From Dichomitus squalens LYAD-421 SS1 (taxonomy: Eukaryota; Basidiomycota; Agaricomycetes; Polyporales; Polyporaceae): a stretch of DNA of 64,000 nt. Positions 45,611 to 55,982 of the stretch are shown one piece after another (position 1 is the stretch's first letter; each line of letters starts with the position of its first letter). The notes beneath the pieces are model-generated. The model saw only the letters and a list, made by a program, of their open reading frames with translations, was not told where the DNA came from and did no database searches. The translations under genes and the position numbers were made by a program. The DNA is taken from the NCBI RefSeq assembly GCF_000275845.1, contig NW_006766938.1, positions 1 to 64,000 on the forward strand, written 5' to 3'.

Positions 45611-47440
45611 TCATCTATACTGGACTATCCTAATGTACCACTCGCAATAGTGTTCTTCAGGCTTTTCTAGTCGTTCCAGCATTGTGTGGCAAGATTCCAC
45701 ATATCCATGCATCCCTATCGCCGAACAAATGCACAGTGTCAAGAATACCCTAACTACAACACTAGACGGATGCCAGTATCCCGTCCAGCAGCCAGATCCG
45801 TCAGGTGTCTCATCCGCAACCGCGTCCGATACCTCCCGTTGCTGCAGCATCCAAGGCCGCGCGAACCTGCAACACACATCGATATCAGCACACAGTCCCT
45901 CACAGGCTGTGCTCAAGTTCGACTCACGGCAATAGTCATCCCCGTCCCGCATGACGATCCTACACACCGTCATCCTCGCCAGGTCCATCACGTCTTCCTC
46001 CAGCACAAATGCACAATTCACCACTCCCACCTCCTCGATCGGCTCTCCGATCCTCCCTTCCGGGATGTCGTCTACGGCGCACCGGCTTCGTACCCAGTCC
46101 ACCAGCGCCCGGCCCTGTAGCATCCCGCACCATCTGAAGTCGATCTTCGTCAGGTGCGGGCACAGGCCCCTGGGACCATGGAGGAGCTGGATCGTCGCGT
46201 CCGAGATACTGGACTCGTGGAGCCGGAGTTCGCGCAGCGTTCCGCTCAGCGCGGCAAAGACCGCTGCGAACGTCTCTGGGGAGAGGTCGATGTCGTGCAG
46301 CTCGAGGAGCTCCAAGGGAGGTGCGGAGCGTTCTAGGAAGAGCAGGAGCGAAGGCCCGACGGGCTGCTGGCGGTAGCCGACGTCCTCCAACGAGCGGATG
46401 TGGAGGCGGCGGAGCGCGGGGGCGTGGATATGCGGGAGGAGTTCGTTGAGATCGGTGGGTCCGTAGCAGACAAGGGTATTGAGATTGGGGAGCGATACCG
46501 CGCGTTCGAGGTCGTCGTCGGGCAGTGGGACGAATGCGGCCTCGTAGGCGAGCGGCATGGTGAGCGCGAGCGACTTGAGTTGCGTGAGCTGTTCGAGGAG
46601 TTCTATGATGGACGCGGTTGAGAGCGGGCGGTGCGGATTGCTCTCGTAGATGTCCAGTGCAAGACTGGTGATGTGAGCGGGGAAAATAGGAAACCTTGGA
46701 ATGACCGACGACGCATACTCGACCCTCGCGAGCCTCGGCGCACGCTCGTCGCTAAACCTTTCCGTGAGGATCGAGAGGTCGTTCACCCCGGCGTCCGCGC
46801 TGTCAATCGCCGCCGTCTTGATCGCGACGCTCCTCAGCTCAGGCAGCGGCCGGTCACATTGGCCGAGCACGAGCTCCGCATGCCTCAACGAGTCCGTCTC
46901 GACCCGCAACGACCGCCACTGCCCGCTCCTCTCGACCAGCAGCCCCATCAGCTGCCCGATCTGCCACTGCGGGATCCGCCAGCTCGCCGCGACCGTCACA
47001 TGCAGGTCCGCCCCCCGCGCCATGCGCAGCCAGAACCGCGTCCGCTCGTGCACGTTCGCGTCGTCGCACCGCACGTACACATGCGCCCACACCTTCGGTG
47101 CACCCGCCGCCCGGCGCCACGCGGAGCACACGTGCGAGACGACGACGGGCGCGCGCGTCCAGCCGTCCTCGACGAGGAGCTCGAAGATCCTGATGAGCAG
47201 CTCCTCGGGCAGGCGCCGCGCGAGCGTGACGAGCCCACGGCAGCGCGCGATCGCCGCGCGGTGGCGCGCCTGCTCGTATCGCAAATCGCGCACTTGATTG
47301 AGCAGGGCCGCGATGCGCTCCTCTAGCCCTCCGATCTCGCGCTCGTGCGAGAGGATGGTGTCCTCTGCGGCTTGGACGACGTCCGGGGTCGGCTCGATGC
47401 GGAATTGCTGGCGTTCGGCGTCGGAGAACAACGTCGTCAT
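45611..47440 (-). CDS. F-box protein with leucine-rich region
   Basis: A 609-codon minus-strand frame starts MTTLFSDAERQQFR. Residues about 20-65 form a coiled coil. The F-box is RLPEELLIRIFELLVED..., with VSHVCSAWRRAAGAPKVWAH following (about 73-120). Irregular leucine-rich repeats then run to about residue 480. Such proteins are substrate receptors of SCF ubiquitin ligases, binding SKP1 through the F-box. The C-terminus is uncertain. After GDDYC there is a good donor (GTGAGT) and 61 nt later an acceptor (GTTGCAG). Splicing there shifts frame and ends the protein soon after, near the TAG at about 45757; without splicing it runs to 45611. The long open frames on the opposite strand (46.6-47.3 kb) are GC-rich shadows. 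Confidence 0.82.
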   Translation of the reverse strand: MTTLFSDAERQQFRIEPTPDVVQAAEDTILSHEREIGGLEERIAALLNQVRDLRYEQARHRAAIARCRGLVTLARRLPEELLIRIFELLVEDGWTRAPVVVSHVCSAWRRAAGAPKVWAHVYVRCDDANVHERTRFWLRMARGADLHVTVAASWRIPQWQIGQLMGLLVERSGQWRSLRVETDSLRHAELVLGQCDRPLPELRSVAIKTAAIDSADAGVNDLSILTERFSDERAPRLARVEYASSVIPRFPIFPAHITSLALDIYESNPHRPLSTASIIELLEQLTQLKSLALTMPLAYEAAFVPLPDDDLERAVSLPNLNTLVCYGPTDLNELLPHIHAPALRRLHIRSLEDVGYRQQPVGPSLLLFLERSAPPLELLELHDIDLSPETFAAVFAALSGTLRELRLHESSISDATIQLLHGPRGLCPHLTKIDFRWCGMLQGRALVDWVRSRCAVDDIPEGRIGEPIEEVGVVNCAFVLEEDVMDLARMTVCRIVMRDGDDYCRESNLSTACEGLCADIDVCCRFARPWMLQQREVSDAVADETPDGSGCWTGYWHPSSVVVRVFLTLCICSAIGMHGYVESCHTMLERLEKPEEHYCEWYIRIVQYR

Positions 47441-47551
47441 CTATGGAATATCGGGGGACTCAGTATCTACTTTGTTCCCGGGCATTTTGAGACTGACCAC
47501 CACACCTCTATATGTGTCCCGTTCATCGCCACCGCTCTAGTTTGCGTCTTA

Positions 47552-47902
47552 CAGTGCTTTGCAAAAAAGATTGCAGACCGAAGCGCGCGATTTTTGTTTG
47601 TCCCTGCTTTGTTTCCTGTCGGCTACGGCGAGGATTCCTGTTTCGGACACCGGGGCGCTCACAAGGGCTCCGTTCGACAAGACCGTGCTTGAGTCTGAGC
47701 CCCATTTTCTGCTGCAAAAATGCACAAACACGTTCTTTGTCTCCACAATACAACTTTCTCAGTACTTCCGGTAGGTTTTCAACTGAATCATTGACCATGC
47801 TGCAAAGAGGCTTCCGGTATCGCAGGCGTTTCCCCGGGTGGCCAAATAGGACCAAACCGGAATTTGCGCGCTTCGGTCTGCAATCTTTTTTGCAAAGCAC
47901 TG
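47552..47902. mobile_element. 351-bp MITE, 37-bp perfect inverted repeats, TA flanks
   Basis: The left end begins CAGTGCTTTGCAAAAAAGAT and the right end is its exact reverse complement over 37 bp. TA lies directly outside at 47550-47551 and 47903-47904. CAGTG ends plus a TA duplication are the hallmark of Tc1/mariner-type elements. No coding capacity. Perfect ends suggest recent activity. It inserted about 110 bp upstream of the F-box start codon. Confidence 0.85.
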
Positions 47903-47904
47903 TA

Positions 47905-48306
47905 GGTCGACAATTGTTCTGGTAAGTTCGTGAGAGAGTGGGAACACAGATATCTACGACCGCTGGCAACGCTGATGAGTCAGCTCAACATAACTCCCCA
48001 AGCGCCCGTTTGCGATAACATGCATTGGCCATGCTGAGGATGTGCTGCCCAGCCCAGGAATTACAAGGCGACACGTAGGATGTGACACGATTTTGGCACG
48101 AGGCAAGGAGACTCCTTATGTGATAGCCGGGTACTGAGCGTCAGCAAGCCTTATGCCGGCGCCGATGTAGGAAAGTTCCAGAGCCTGGAAACTACGAGAC
48201 CAGTTGTGGCATTCGGAATATGAGTGACACACGACGACACCACTTCATTCAAGACTGGTCAAGTACACCAAATTGAAACCCAGGATGACGAGAACACACG
48301 TCATCA
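47905..48306. other. Intergenic, nothing recognised
   Basis: No exon, RNA gene or repeat was seen between the MITE and the 3' end of the DUF1295 gene. Confidence 0.4.
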
Positions 48307-49765
48307 CTAACTCCTAGGAGTCCACTCGTACATCGGCAGGTCGAACAGCACCGTCCGCTTCATCCACAGCGGCAGAGCGCGGTAAATGGTCGGAGGCAGC
48401 GGGATCAGGATCGACGTCTGCCCGCGGTAGGCCTGGTAGTTCGCCCACGCCGCGTTCGTAGGCTTGCGCTCGCCGTGATCGTGCCCGGTGAGCGTGTCGT
48501 CCTCGGGGTACGCCATCTTGTAGAACCGCTGCGCCACGGGCTTCTCTGCTGTGGGCACCCCGGAGCCGAACAGGAGCAGTCTGGTGACGCACGGCCGGCA
48601 CGCTGGTCAGTTCGCACGGGAGCGTGAGGGGAACGACGAGTCTACGTACATCATGGTGAACAGCGGGGAGACGAGCGAGCCAAGCAAGGCTGACCGAGCC
48701 CCCGAGTTGTGGGTGCCCCCCAGAGCGGGCGCGATCGAGAGCGTCCAGATGCCCCACCAGCATAAGATCCTTGGGAGGCATCCCATCAGCCTGACGGCGA
48801 ACAGAAATGACAGGCCTGGGCCACTCACTCGCCGAAGTACGGAGGATGGCGGGACCACGCCCACAAACCAACCTGGATGCATGTGTGTCGATTAGAGCTC
48901 CCACATGTGTGCGCAGCAGGCACTTACGTCGATGGGCTTCTCTTTCGGGGGGTTGGTCGACTTGTAGCGGAACTTCTGTAGATCGGCAGCGGTCTCGATC
49001 GACCAACCGAAGGCCCAGATGATGATGCCGAGGATGTCGCTCGCCGTGCCGAACCCCGGGGCGACCCCCGCGGAGACTTTGGGCGAGTTGAGGATTGTGA
49101 CGGGGAGGGACACCACCCAAACCCATAGGATCTGGCCTGCGTTGATCAACTCAGCAGCTGCGCAGCGGCGAGCATTGGCGCACTCACCGACCCAGAATCC
49201 GAAAAACTTGAAGAAATGGGACCTGATGTCGTCGAACCGGGTATCACTCCCGGTTTTAAGGACGCGGAACAGGAGAAATCCTGTAGATATCAGTCGGCCT
49301 AGGAGCTGTACACCAGCGTATTGAAGTCCCACCTGCGAGGCGGGCTGCCCACACCATGATGAATACGCTGGCCAATATGTTCCGCCCATGAAACTCTTGT
49401 CCCAGCAAGAGGGTCAATAGCGCTGCAGTTCAAGGTGAGCCATGTAAACCACTGTGCCGAGACAGGCATTGGATATGTACCGAGGATGAAGAAGTTCGAG
49501 CCTGTGCGGAGCGGAGATATGGTTAGTACGAACGCGCAGTACTCCAAAGGCTTGGGATAGACATTAACCTCCGGTGAAATCCGTAATCTTGTCGAACTAC
49601 AACGTGATTACACACAGGTGTTAGTCAACCCAGTCCAAGTCGGAGATTTATAACGTGTACCTGAAACGTCCATGCGATGGCAAAACCCGTGAGCTGGTAC
49701 CCCACCGTGACCAACAGCGTGATGGCAAGGTAGTAGCCGTCGAGAACGTTTACCGGGGAACCCAT
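48307..49765 (-). CDS. DUF1295 (steroid 5-alpha-reductase-like) membrane protein
   Basis: Nine exons (49661-49765, 49569-49596, 49481-49501, 49333-49422, 49188-49280, 48928-49136, 48829-48872, 48650-48769, 48307-48580) join in phase to 327 residues. Hydrophobic helices run through the chain (YYLAITLLVTVGYQLTGFAI, FIMVWAARLAGFLLFRVLK, GQILWVWVVSLPVTIL, IWTLSIAPAL). The family signature near the C-terminal half is present: DLQKFRYK..P, then GLWAWSRHPPYFGE, the region that in related reductases binds NADPH. The protein sits in a membrane, probably the ER. The substrate is unknown; the fold relates it to sterol and steroid reductases. Exons 2 and 3 are only 28 and 21 nt. The last junction joins a normal GTACGT donor to a CACCAG acceptor, and the C-terminal tail is charged and cytosolic-looking. 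Confidence 0.85.
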
Positions 49766-49949
49766 ATCGTCGAGGCTGATGGTGTTCCGAGAGAGAGGAG
49801 GGTGAGAGGTTGACTGTCGTCTATATATCCATCGAGACCGGGCCCGCCGCAGAATCAAAGCGAAGCAGCCGTCGTCGACATCGTGGGCATATCACGATCA
49901 TGGCTTGACCATTCGATGTGCTGAACCCATGTAAATCATGGTCGAAACG

Positions 49950-50450
49950 AACTCCGCTTGAAGTAATTCGAGATATGGTAGAAATATGCAGGCTAACTTC
50001 TGCTTGCTCAATGCTCAGTCAGTCTTGGATGTACTGTTCAAAATGGCTTGTGATGGACCTGATGTATGTCCATCTAGGAATCATTCGGAATGCGCGGGGT
50101 ATAGTGAATGGTTGATTCGCAGGCTATATCCGATATATAATCTTTTGCATGGTTCAAAGGGTTTGGTACAATGGGGCCTTAAGTAATGCTATCGAATTTT
50201 GGGTTGCTGGATAAATACCAATGTAACACAATTGTTTCAATCATGCGAAAGATGATATCGGAAATTACTTGCGAATTAATCATTCACTATACCCTCTGCA
50301 TTGTGAATGGTTTCTACATGGATACACACCAGGTCTGTAACAAAACATCTTGAACAATTCATCTGTAATTGGCTGGTCTGTACAGTTCTCCCATACCTCA
50401 AGTGATTGCTTGTAAGCAAGTCTTATTTGAACGACTAAGCATACCGAAGG
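49950..50450. repeat. Imperfect palindrome, arms near 50024-50118 and 50277-50375
   Basis: The arms are reverse-complementary with substitutions (shared CTGTTCAA.ATG, CATTC..AATGC, GGGTATAGTGAATG). Both arms, read outward-in, translate to a similar peptide (LFKM.C..P.V.P.RNHS.C.GYSE), so either the arms derive from a coding segment or the pattern is chance. The spacer is AT-rich. It may be a degenerate transposon or a long-hairpin relic. Its outer limits are approximate. Confidence 0.5.
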
Positions 50451-50801
50451 GTCAGCCATCATGATATGCCGACGTGCGAGGCGAGACGTGTGGACATTTG
50501 CGGTCATCTTCTGAGCTCGATCGGAGGCTGTGCCCAGAAGGCGCCTCGTCGCAGCCAGTCGTGCCAGCGACCAGGAGATATTTGCGTGTGTTTGCGTTGT
50601 GGCGGCATAAGGCCTGTGAGTGACGTCAAGGGCACACTGGGTAGGGTCTAGCAGTCTCCATCTCGGTCTGTCTATTTCTGCCCGCGTCAAGTCGGCGCAC
50701 ACGGCCCTTTTCTACCTCCCACTCCCTCGCCTTTCTCCCCACGACCCCACGTCCACGACGACGTCCACGACTGCTCCTCTGGCGACCTAGGCCCCGCAAC
50801 A

Positions 50802-52862
50802 ATGCCTCCCAAGAAACGCTACACTTACCAGGCGGACATGCCCTACGCCCGGCAACCGCTCAAGGCCTTCTATGTCTTCCAGAGACTGTTCACATCCATA
50901 GTCATGTGTGCCTGGTGGGCCGTCTACTACAGCATCATGCCACGCAGTCGCCGCCCCCGACCGTCCTGGACACTCAAGTGCGTTCTCTCTGTCAACTTTA
51001 CCCGGCGCATATACAAGGTCACGGAGCTCGCCGGCGTCACATGGGGTACACGCGACCCCGACAAGGAGTGCAGCGGGAAGAGCCTCAAGTACACGCGCTT
51101 CGAGTGGGTGCCTCCTCTTCCGGAGGATTTGCGTACAGGCGTCATTGCGGACCCACAGGTTCCGTTCAGACGCGTAGGGTGCTTCGTGTGGCCGAAGGAG
51201 CGTCCAAAGAGTAAGTCCTGTTATTTGAACCAGGGATAGACTTGACCCGTACCCGTACCCGCACGGGTAGACACCTGGATTCGAGGCGGGTTTACCCGAT
51301 CCGTGTCCATCCCTACTGCTCTTCTCGGTTATTCATGATGCTCACGCGCAAACACCAAGTCATCCCTGCCTGCGTGGATGACAAGTCCTCCCCGGCTCCC
51401 TCACAAAATCCTCTGATGGACCTCGAGGAGTCCGTAGGAGACGTACCATTGATTGGTATATTCTTGCACGGTGGCGGCTACTGCCATATGTCCGCGCATG
51501 AGAACGCACCCACCTCCCAAATACCTGCACGACTAATCAAGGTACGTCCAATGTATACCCAGTAGCCGCTTCTAGCACTGATCTCCGCGTAGGATAAGGC
51601 GTTCACAGAAATCCACTCCGTGGAATATCGACTCCTTCAACACGCCCCGTTCCCCGCGGCCGTGCAAGATGCAGCGGCCGTGTACGCTCACATAGTTCGC
51701 CGTCATCAACGACTTTCTGTCGTGGGAAGCGGCAAGTCAAGCTCCCAGTCTTCCGGCGGCACCTCTCAAAATGGCCACGTGGAATACCTGACCGTAGACG
51801 GAAACTATGGCCAGCGCGTCAAGGACAAGAGAGAGAATGCCGAGATCCACGCACGATTGTCTGAAGTGATTGCCAATACCCACTGCAAGATTGTGCTCAT
51901 CGGAGACAGTGCAGGCGGGAACCTCGTCCTCGCCCTGGCGCGCTGGATTCGCGATGAGGGTGTCCTCCCTCCCCCAGACGGTCTCCTCCTGCTTTCTCCG
52001 TCCTGTGATCCATGTAAGCCAACCCTCTTCCATCGTCCCCATCGTATCGCTCATCGCCCCTACAGCACACGCCTTCCCCGAGTCGCCTTCATCCTACGTC
52101 CCACGTCCGCATGCCGAAACCGACTACCTCGTAGATACCCCCGAGCCCCGTGCGCTCCTCCAGCGCACCTTCCTCGGCCACAACCCGCTCGAGACGATGC
52201 ACTCCCCGTACGTCTCCCCCGCTTCGCAACGCGTCCTCACCGCGTTCTATGGCGACGCGTTCGCCGCGTCGGTCGCGGACCTGACCATCGCTCAGCTCAA
52301 CGACGACCACCGCCAGTTTCTACGCACGATGGCGAGCGCCCCAGCAACGCCTCTGCCGATGATGTCGCGCGACAATTCGACGGCGTACGGGTTCGGGGAC
52401 ACCACCGCGCCGCTCGTCGTCGGGCCCCCGGAGATTACCCCCACGAACACGATAGGGACCGTTTCTTCCGGGCGGGGACGCGTGAACGGCAAAAGCAGCG
52501 TGAACGGCAGCGGCAACGACACCGGCAACGACAGTGACACAGGCAACAGCAGCGGGGACGAGGACGGGCCCCCGCACGGGCACAGGCGCAGCCCCACGAG
52601 CCTCGCGCACCCGATGATCGGGTCGCCGCGCGGGCTGAGCCTGTTCACCGAGTTCCCGCGGACGTGTGTGGTGCTCGGGGACGCGGAGCGGCTGGAGCGC
52701 GAGGTGACCAAGCTCGTAGGTGCGATGGAGCGCGACGGGACGGAGGTGCACACGATCTGGGTCAAGGACGCGCCGCACGACGTGCTGCAGATGAAGTGGT
52801 GGGACGAGCGCGTGCGGGACACGGTGTGGAAGCAGGTCGAGGAGTGGGTCGCGACAGTGTAG
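50802..52862 (+). CDS. Alpha/beta hydrolase, hormone-sensitive-lipase type
   Basis: Four exons (50802-51210, 51360-51541, 51593-52013, 52066-52862) give 602 residues. The N-terminus may include a membrane-close helix (FTSIVMCAWWAVYYSI). The oxyanion-hole motif is HGGG at 173-176 and the nucleophile elbow is GDSAGG with Ser at about 303, the pattern of the HSL family of esterases. The acid is probably in VVLGDAERL and the His in KDAPHDVLQ near the C-terminus. A disordered Gly/Asn/Ser-rich insert (GNDTGNDSDTGNSSGDEDG) separates the two. It likely cleaves short acyl esters or lipids; the substrate is not deducible. Intron 1 (149 nt) is unusually long and contains an ACCCGTACCCGTACCCG tract; its acceptor (CACCAAG) is the least certain junction. 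Confidence 0.85.
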
Positions 52863-53604
52863 AGATTCACCGGCACTGGCAGATGCCTGCGTCGCGTGTG
52901 GGTGTGGACGTCTGCGGCTGCGGCTGTTGAGGGTTTGCGGGAAGATGGAACGGACTTTCGCCTGAAGAGCTTGGCACGCTAGACGTGGGGGCTGGATAAC
53001 ATGGACGCGCTGCTCTGCTGGTTTGCTTGGCTTCATACTATACTCTGGTTTGGATATACCTCTCTATATTCATTTGTACTAACATGACTGTCGATCTTAC
53101 ACACGCTTGTATCGTTTGCGCTTGAGCCGCATCGCCTATTCCACCGTAAGGCATCATAGTCCGGTGTATCTGGCGTGCAGCAACGATGGGTCAGAACCTA
53201 GATGATTTGGGAGAAGCTCCCGAGCTTGTTTGCGTCACGAATCCTGCCTATTAGCTCGGGCACACCTGCTCTTGTTCCAGGGACATGTTCAGCTGAGCTG
53301 CGTTTGGATGTATGGAGGGAACAGGTCACAGTAGATGTAACGCATCTGAGCTGTTCCTTCCGCCAAGGAAGCGATCACGAGCCGAATTCAAGGTGTGTCA
53401 ATTCTGCGTGTTCCCTTACGGAAACGTATCTGAAAGCATAACCCTGTCACAGGATTTCCTGGGACGCCGCTACACAACATTATGGATAATCTGACAAGCA
53501 AGGATTTACAAATAAGGGTCACTAGCAATACGGACATCAGACAGCGAGGAGACGGAAAATAAGTCATCGTAGGTAGACATGGATAGCGCACCACCGTTCG
53601 CTGC
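52863..53604. other. Convergent intergenic region, nothing recognised
   Basis: 3' flanks of the hydrolase (+) and SWI3 (-) genes. No exon or repeat recognised. Confidence 0.4.
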
Positions 53605-55839
53605 TCAGCCCAGCGCAGCCACATTTGCCCCTTCACCCACAGGCCCCAATCCTCCCTCCATCGGCGCACCTCCTTGCACCTCAGTGACGCGCGTTCCTTG
53701 CGTGCTGTTGGCGAGTACAGCTTGCGCTTGGCCCGCGGCGGCAGCAAGTCCAGGACCGGGATTCTGGCTATGCTTCGCGAGCTCGGACTTGACGTGGTCG
53801 AGCATGCGCCTCAAGTTGATCCGCTCGTTGACGAGCGCGACGCGAGCGGTCTCCAAGCTCTTGCGCTCTTCCTCGAGCAGCTCCTCCAGCTCCTCGAACT
53901 GCGCCGTCTTCAGCTCGAGCTTCGTGAGCGTGAGCTTGATGAGCGACGCGAGTGTCGACCGGATCTGGTTGTCTTCCGCGTCAGCGAGTGCACCAGCGGC
54001 CTTCGACGCGGACTTGAGCGCAAGCTCAGCGGCGCGGACGACCCTCGAGTGCGGGATCGTCTTGGTCGCCTTTTGTGCGACGGCCTCGCTCGTGGCCACA
54101 GAGTCGACTTGCATGTCGTCGGGCTGCGTGTCCGATGGCGCAGGAGCCTCTGGCCTCTCGGCGCCCTCCTTCGGCTGGTCCTCCTGCATCCTCTCCTTAT
54201 CCTTCTTCTCTTCGCCCTCCACGGTGCTCTCTTCCTCTTTCTTCTCCCCATCCTCTGTGTCCTTCTTCTCGCCGTCCGTCAGCTCGTGCAACGCAGTCTT
54301 CGCCGCCTCCGCGGCGAGTCCTGGGCTAACGACACCCGCAAGGAAGGCGACGACGCTCATTACGGGGTTGTCAGCTTGCTCGAACGGCACGCGCGCGAAG
54401 CGGAGTGGTCCCATGTCGCCCTCCGCGGCGACGTAGGGATCTTCAATGGGGAGTTGGAGGAACTTGCGAATGCACTGCTGAGCGGACCGCGTGCCGACGT
54501 GCTCTTCAATTGCTGACCAGTCGTCGTCGTACAGCTCCACACCCTCCAGCAATAGCAGTATCTCCTGGTCTGTCCAGTCATCGTCCACGCCGCCTCCAGC
54601 AACCTGATGCACGCCATTGGCGCCACTTGCCGACGTGAGCTTGACGAAGTCGCCGCTGAACATGTTCGAGGGGAAGCGACCATCGAGGTAACACGGGGGG
54701 CACAGCTCGAAGTTCTTGACTTTGAGCGAGTGATACCGAACTGGCGTGCAGTCAACACCGCACGTGTCGCACTGATACTTGATGGTTGTCGGGTTGTCTC
54801 CAGAGATCCCGTTGGGCGCAGACGCGCCGTTAGCGAGCTTGGCCGCCTCCTCGGCCGGGATAGGGCGCGATGACTTGGCGGATGTTTGATATATGGACGA
54901 TCGGAGCTCGAGAGAGGCGGGTGTAGGAATGGAACCGGCCTTCGCGGAGCCGTTGACACCGGTAGCAGCTTGACCTTCGGGTTTTGGTCGAGTTCCGGGG
55001 TGAAGGGATTGGAGACCGCGAGGAGTGTCGAGGATGACGCGGAAATGACCAGTGAAAGGGGGTGCGAGGGCGGCAGGTCGTTGGTCGGGATCGATCTGGC
55101 ATGAGATAGTGTAGGAATACGCATATATGCTGAGGATACGACGACTATAACATACCTGATAATTTATGAGTCCCCATTGCTCGAGGAACGCGTGTACGCG
55201 CATGATTGCGCAGACATCTCCGGCCAGATTCCGTCTGCATGCGGTGACAGTGAGGTACTCCGACGGCCTCAGACGATATGTGTTGATCATGAAGTCGCGG
55301 TAGTCTTTGTAAATTGCGGGGGTCTTCGATCTGTGTCGCGAGTTGAAGAACTCGGGCAACGCCCTCCGTTCGACGGGATGGATTTTGGACATATCAAACC
55401 ACGCGGCATACGAAGGTATGATGACTTCGTGTGTCTGAGCGGCAAGGTACTTGCGAGCTTGTTCCTCAAGCCGTAGTCGCGTAGCCTCGAGCTGGGCCGG
55501 ATCCTCGTCGTCGTTCTCTTCTGCGGACTCGGCCTCCTCGTCCGCCGCGTCCGCGCCCTCCGCCATGGACACATCCCCGCTGTCATCTCCACCCTCTCCA
55601 TCGCCTTCAGCTTTCAGAAGTCGCGCGGGGACCGCGCTTGCAGGCTCCGTGGACGCCGCAGCAGCCGGGGCGGGCGGGAGGTTTCCGACGTCGCCACCTT
55701 GGATTGGTTCGAATTCGCTCCGCTTGCCGGCCGCGTTTTCAGGGTCGACAGGAGTCACGCCCTGGTTCACCGTAAGTCGTATGCGCTTAGTCTCTGAGGG
55801 ATTGGGTGCTGGAGATGCTGTCCGTTTCGGAGAGGACAT
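53605..55839 (-). CDS. SWI3: SWI3/RSC8-type chromatin-remodelling subunit
   Basis: Exons 55156-55839 and 53605-55095 are separated by a 60-nt intron (GTATGT..TGCCAG) that has no stop and keeps frame. The spliced protein has 724 residues. Domains in order: an acidic N-terminus; SWIRM, about 136-228 (IIPSYAAWFDMSKIHPVERR..., ending FLEQWGLINYQ); a ZZ-like zinc finger, about 335-372 (CDTCGVDC, FELCPPCYLDG); SANT, about 399-446 (DDDWTDQEILLLLEGVELY); a Glu/Lys-rich acidic linker; and a long C-terminal coiled coil ending LRRMLDHVKSELAKH. SWI3/RSC8/SMARCC subunits dimerise and scaffold SWI/SNF-type remodellers in the nucleus. The start ATG at 55839 lies only tens of bases from the divergent PPR gene's 5' end. 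Confidence 0.93.
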   Translation of the reverse strand: MSSPKRTASPAPNPSETKRIRLTVNQGVTPVDPENAAGKRSEFEPIQGGDVGNLPPAPAAAASTEPASAVPARLLKAEGDGEGGDDSGDVSMAEGADAADEEAESAEENDDEDPAQLEATRLRLEEQARKYLAAQTHEVIIPSYAAWFDMSKIHPVERRALPEFFNSRHRSKTPAIYKDYRDFMINTYRLRPSEYLTVTACRRNLAGDVCAIMRVHAFLEQWGLINYQVCYSRRILSIYAYSYTISCQIDPDQRPAALAPPFTGHFRVILDTPRGLQSLHPGTRPKPEGQAATGVNGSAKAGSIPTPASLELRSSIYQTSAKSSRPIPAEEAAKLANGASAPNGISGDNPTTIKYQCDTCGVDCTPVRYHSLKVKNFELCPPCYLDGRFPSNMFSGDFVKLTSASGANGVHQVAGGGVDDDWTDQEILLLLEGVELYDDDWSAIEEHVGTRSAQQCIRKFLQLPIEDPYVAAEGDMGPLRFARVPFEQADNPVMSVVAFLAGVVSPGLAAEAAKTALHELTDGEKKDTEDGEKKEEESTVEGEEKKDKERMQEDQPKEGAERPEAPAPSDTQPDDMQVDSVATSEAVAQKATKTIPHSRVVRAAELALKSASKAAGALADAEDNQIRSTLASLIKLTLTKLELKTAQFEELEELLEEERKSLETARVALVNERINLRRMLDHVKSELAKHSQNPGPGLAAAAGQAQAVLANSTQGTRVTEVQGGAPMEGGLGPVGEGANVAALG

Positions 55840-55982
55840 GTCGGAAAGAGAGGATGGTGGTCAGGACCAAGCGGCAGAGCGCCCGAATTGTTGTCGAGCG
55901 CCCAAATCTCTGTAGACAACCACGACGTGAACCCTCCTCGACCTCGGGGCCCTCGCCGGCGACGACAGCTGGACCTTGGTTC

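Noticed and set aside
46631..47326. 231-codon plus-strand frame opposite the F-box gene
   Set aside because: Arg/Pro-rich shadow of GC-rich coding sequence; no domain, and the minus-strand F-box reading is clear.
53579..54516. 280-285-codon plus-strand frames opposite SWI3
   Set aside because: Ser/Leu-rich mirror of a Glu/Lys-rich coding region; the minus strand has SWIRM, ZZ and SANT domains.
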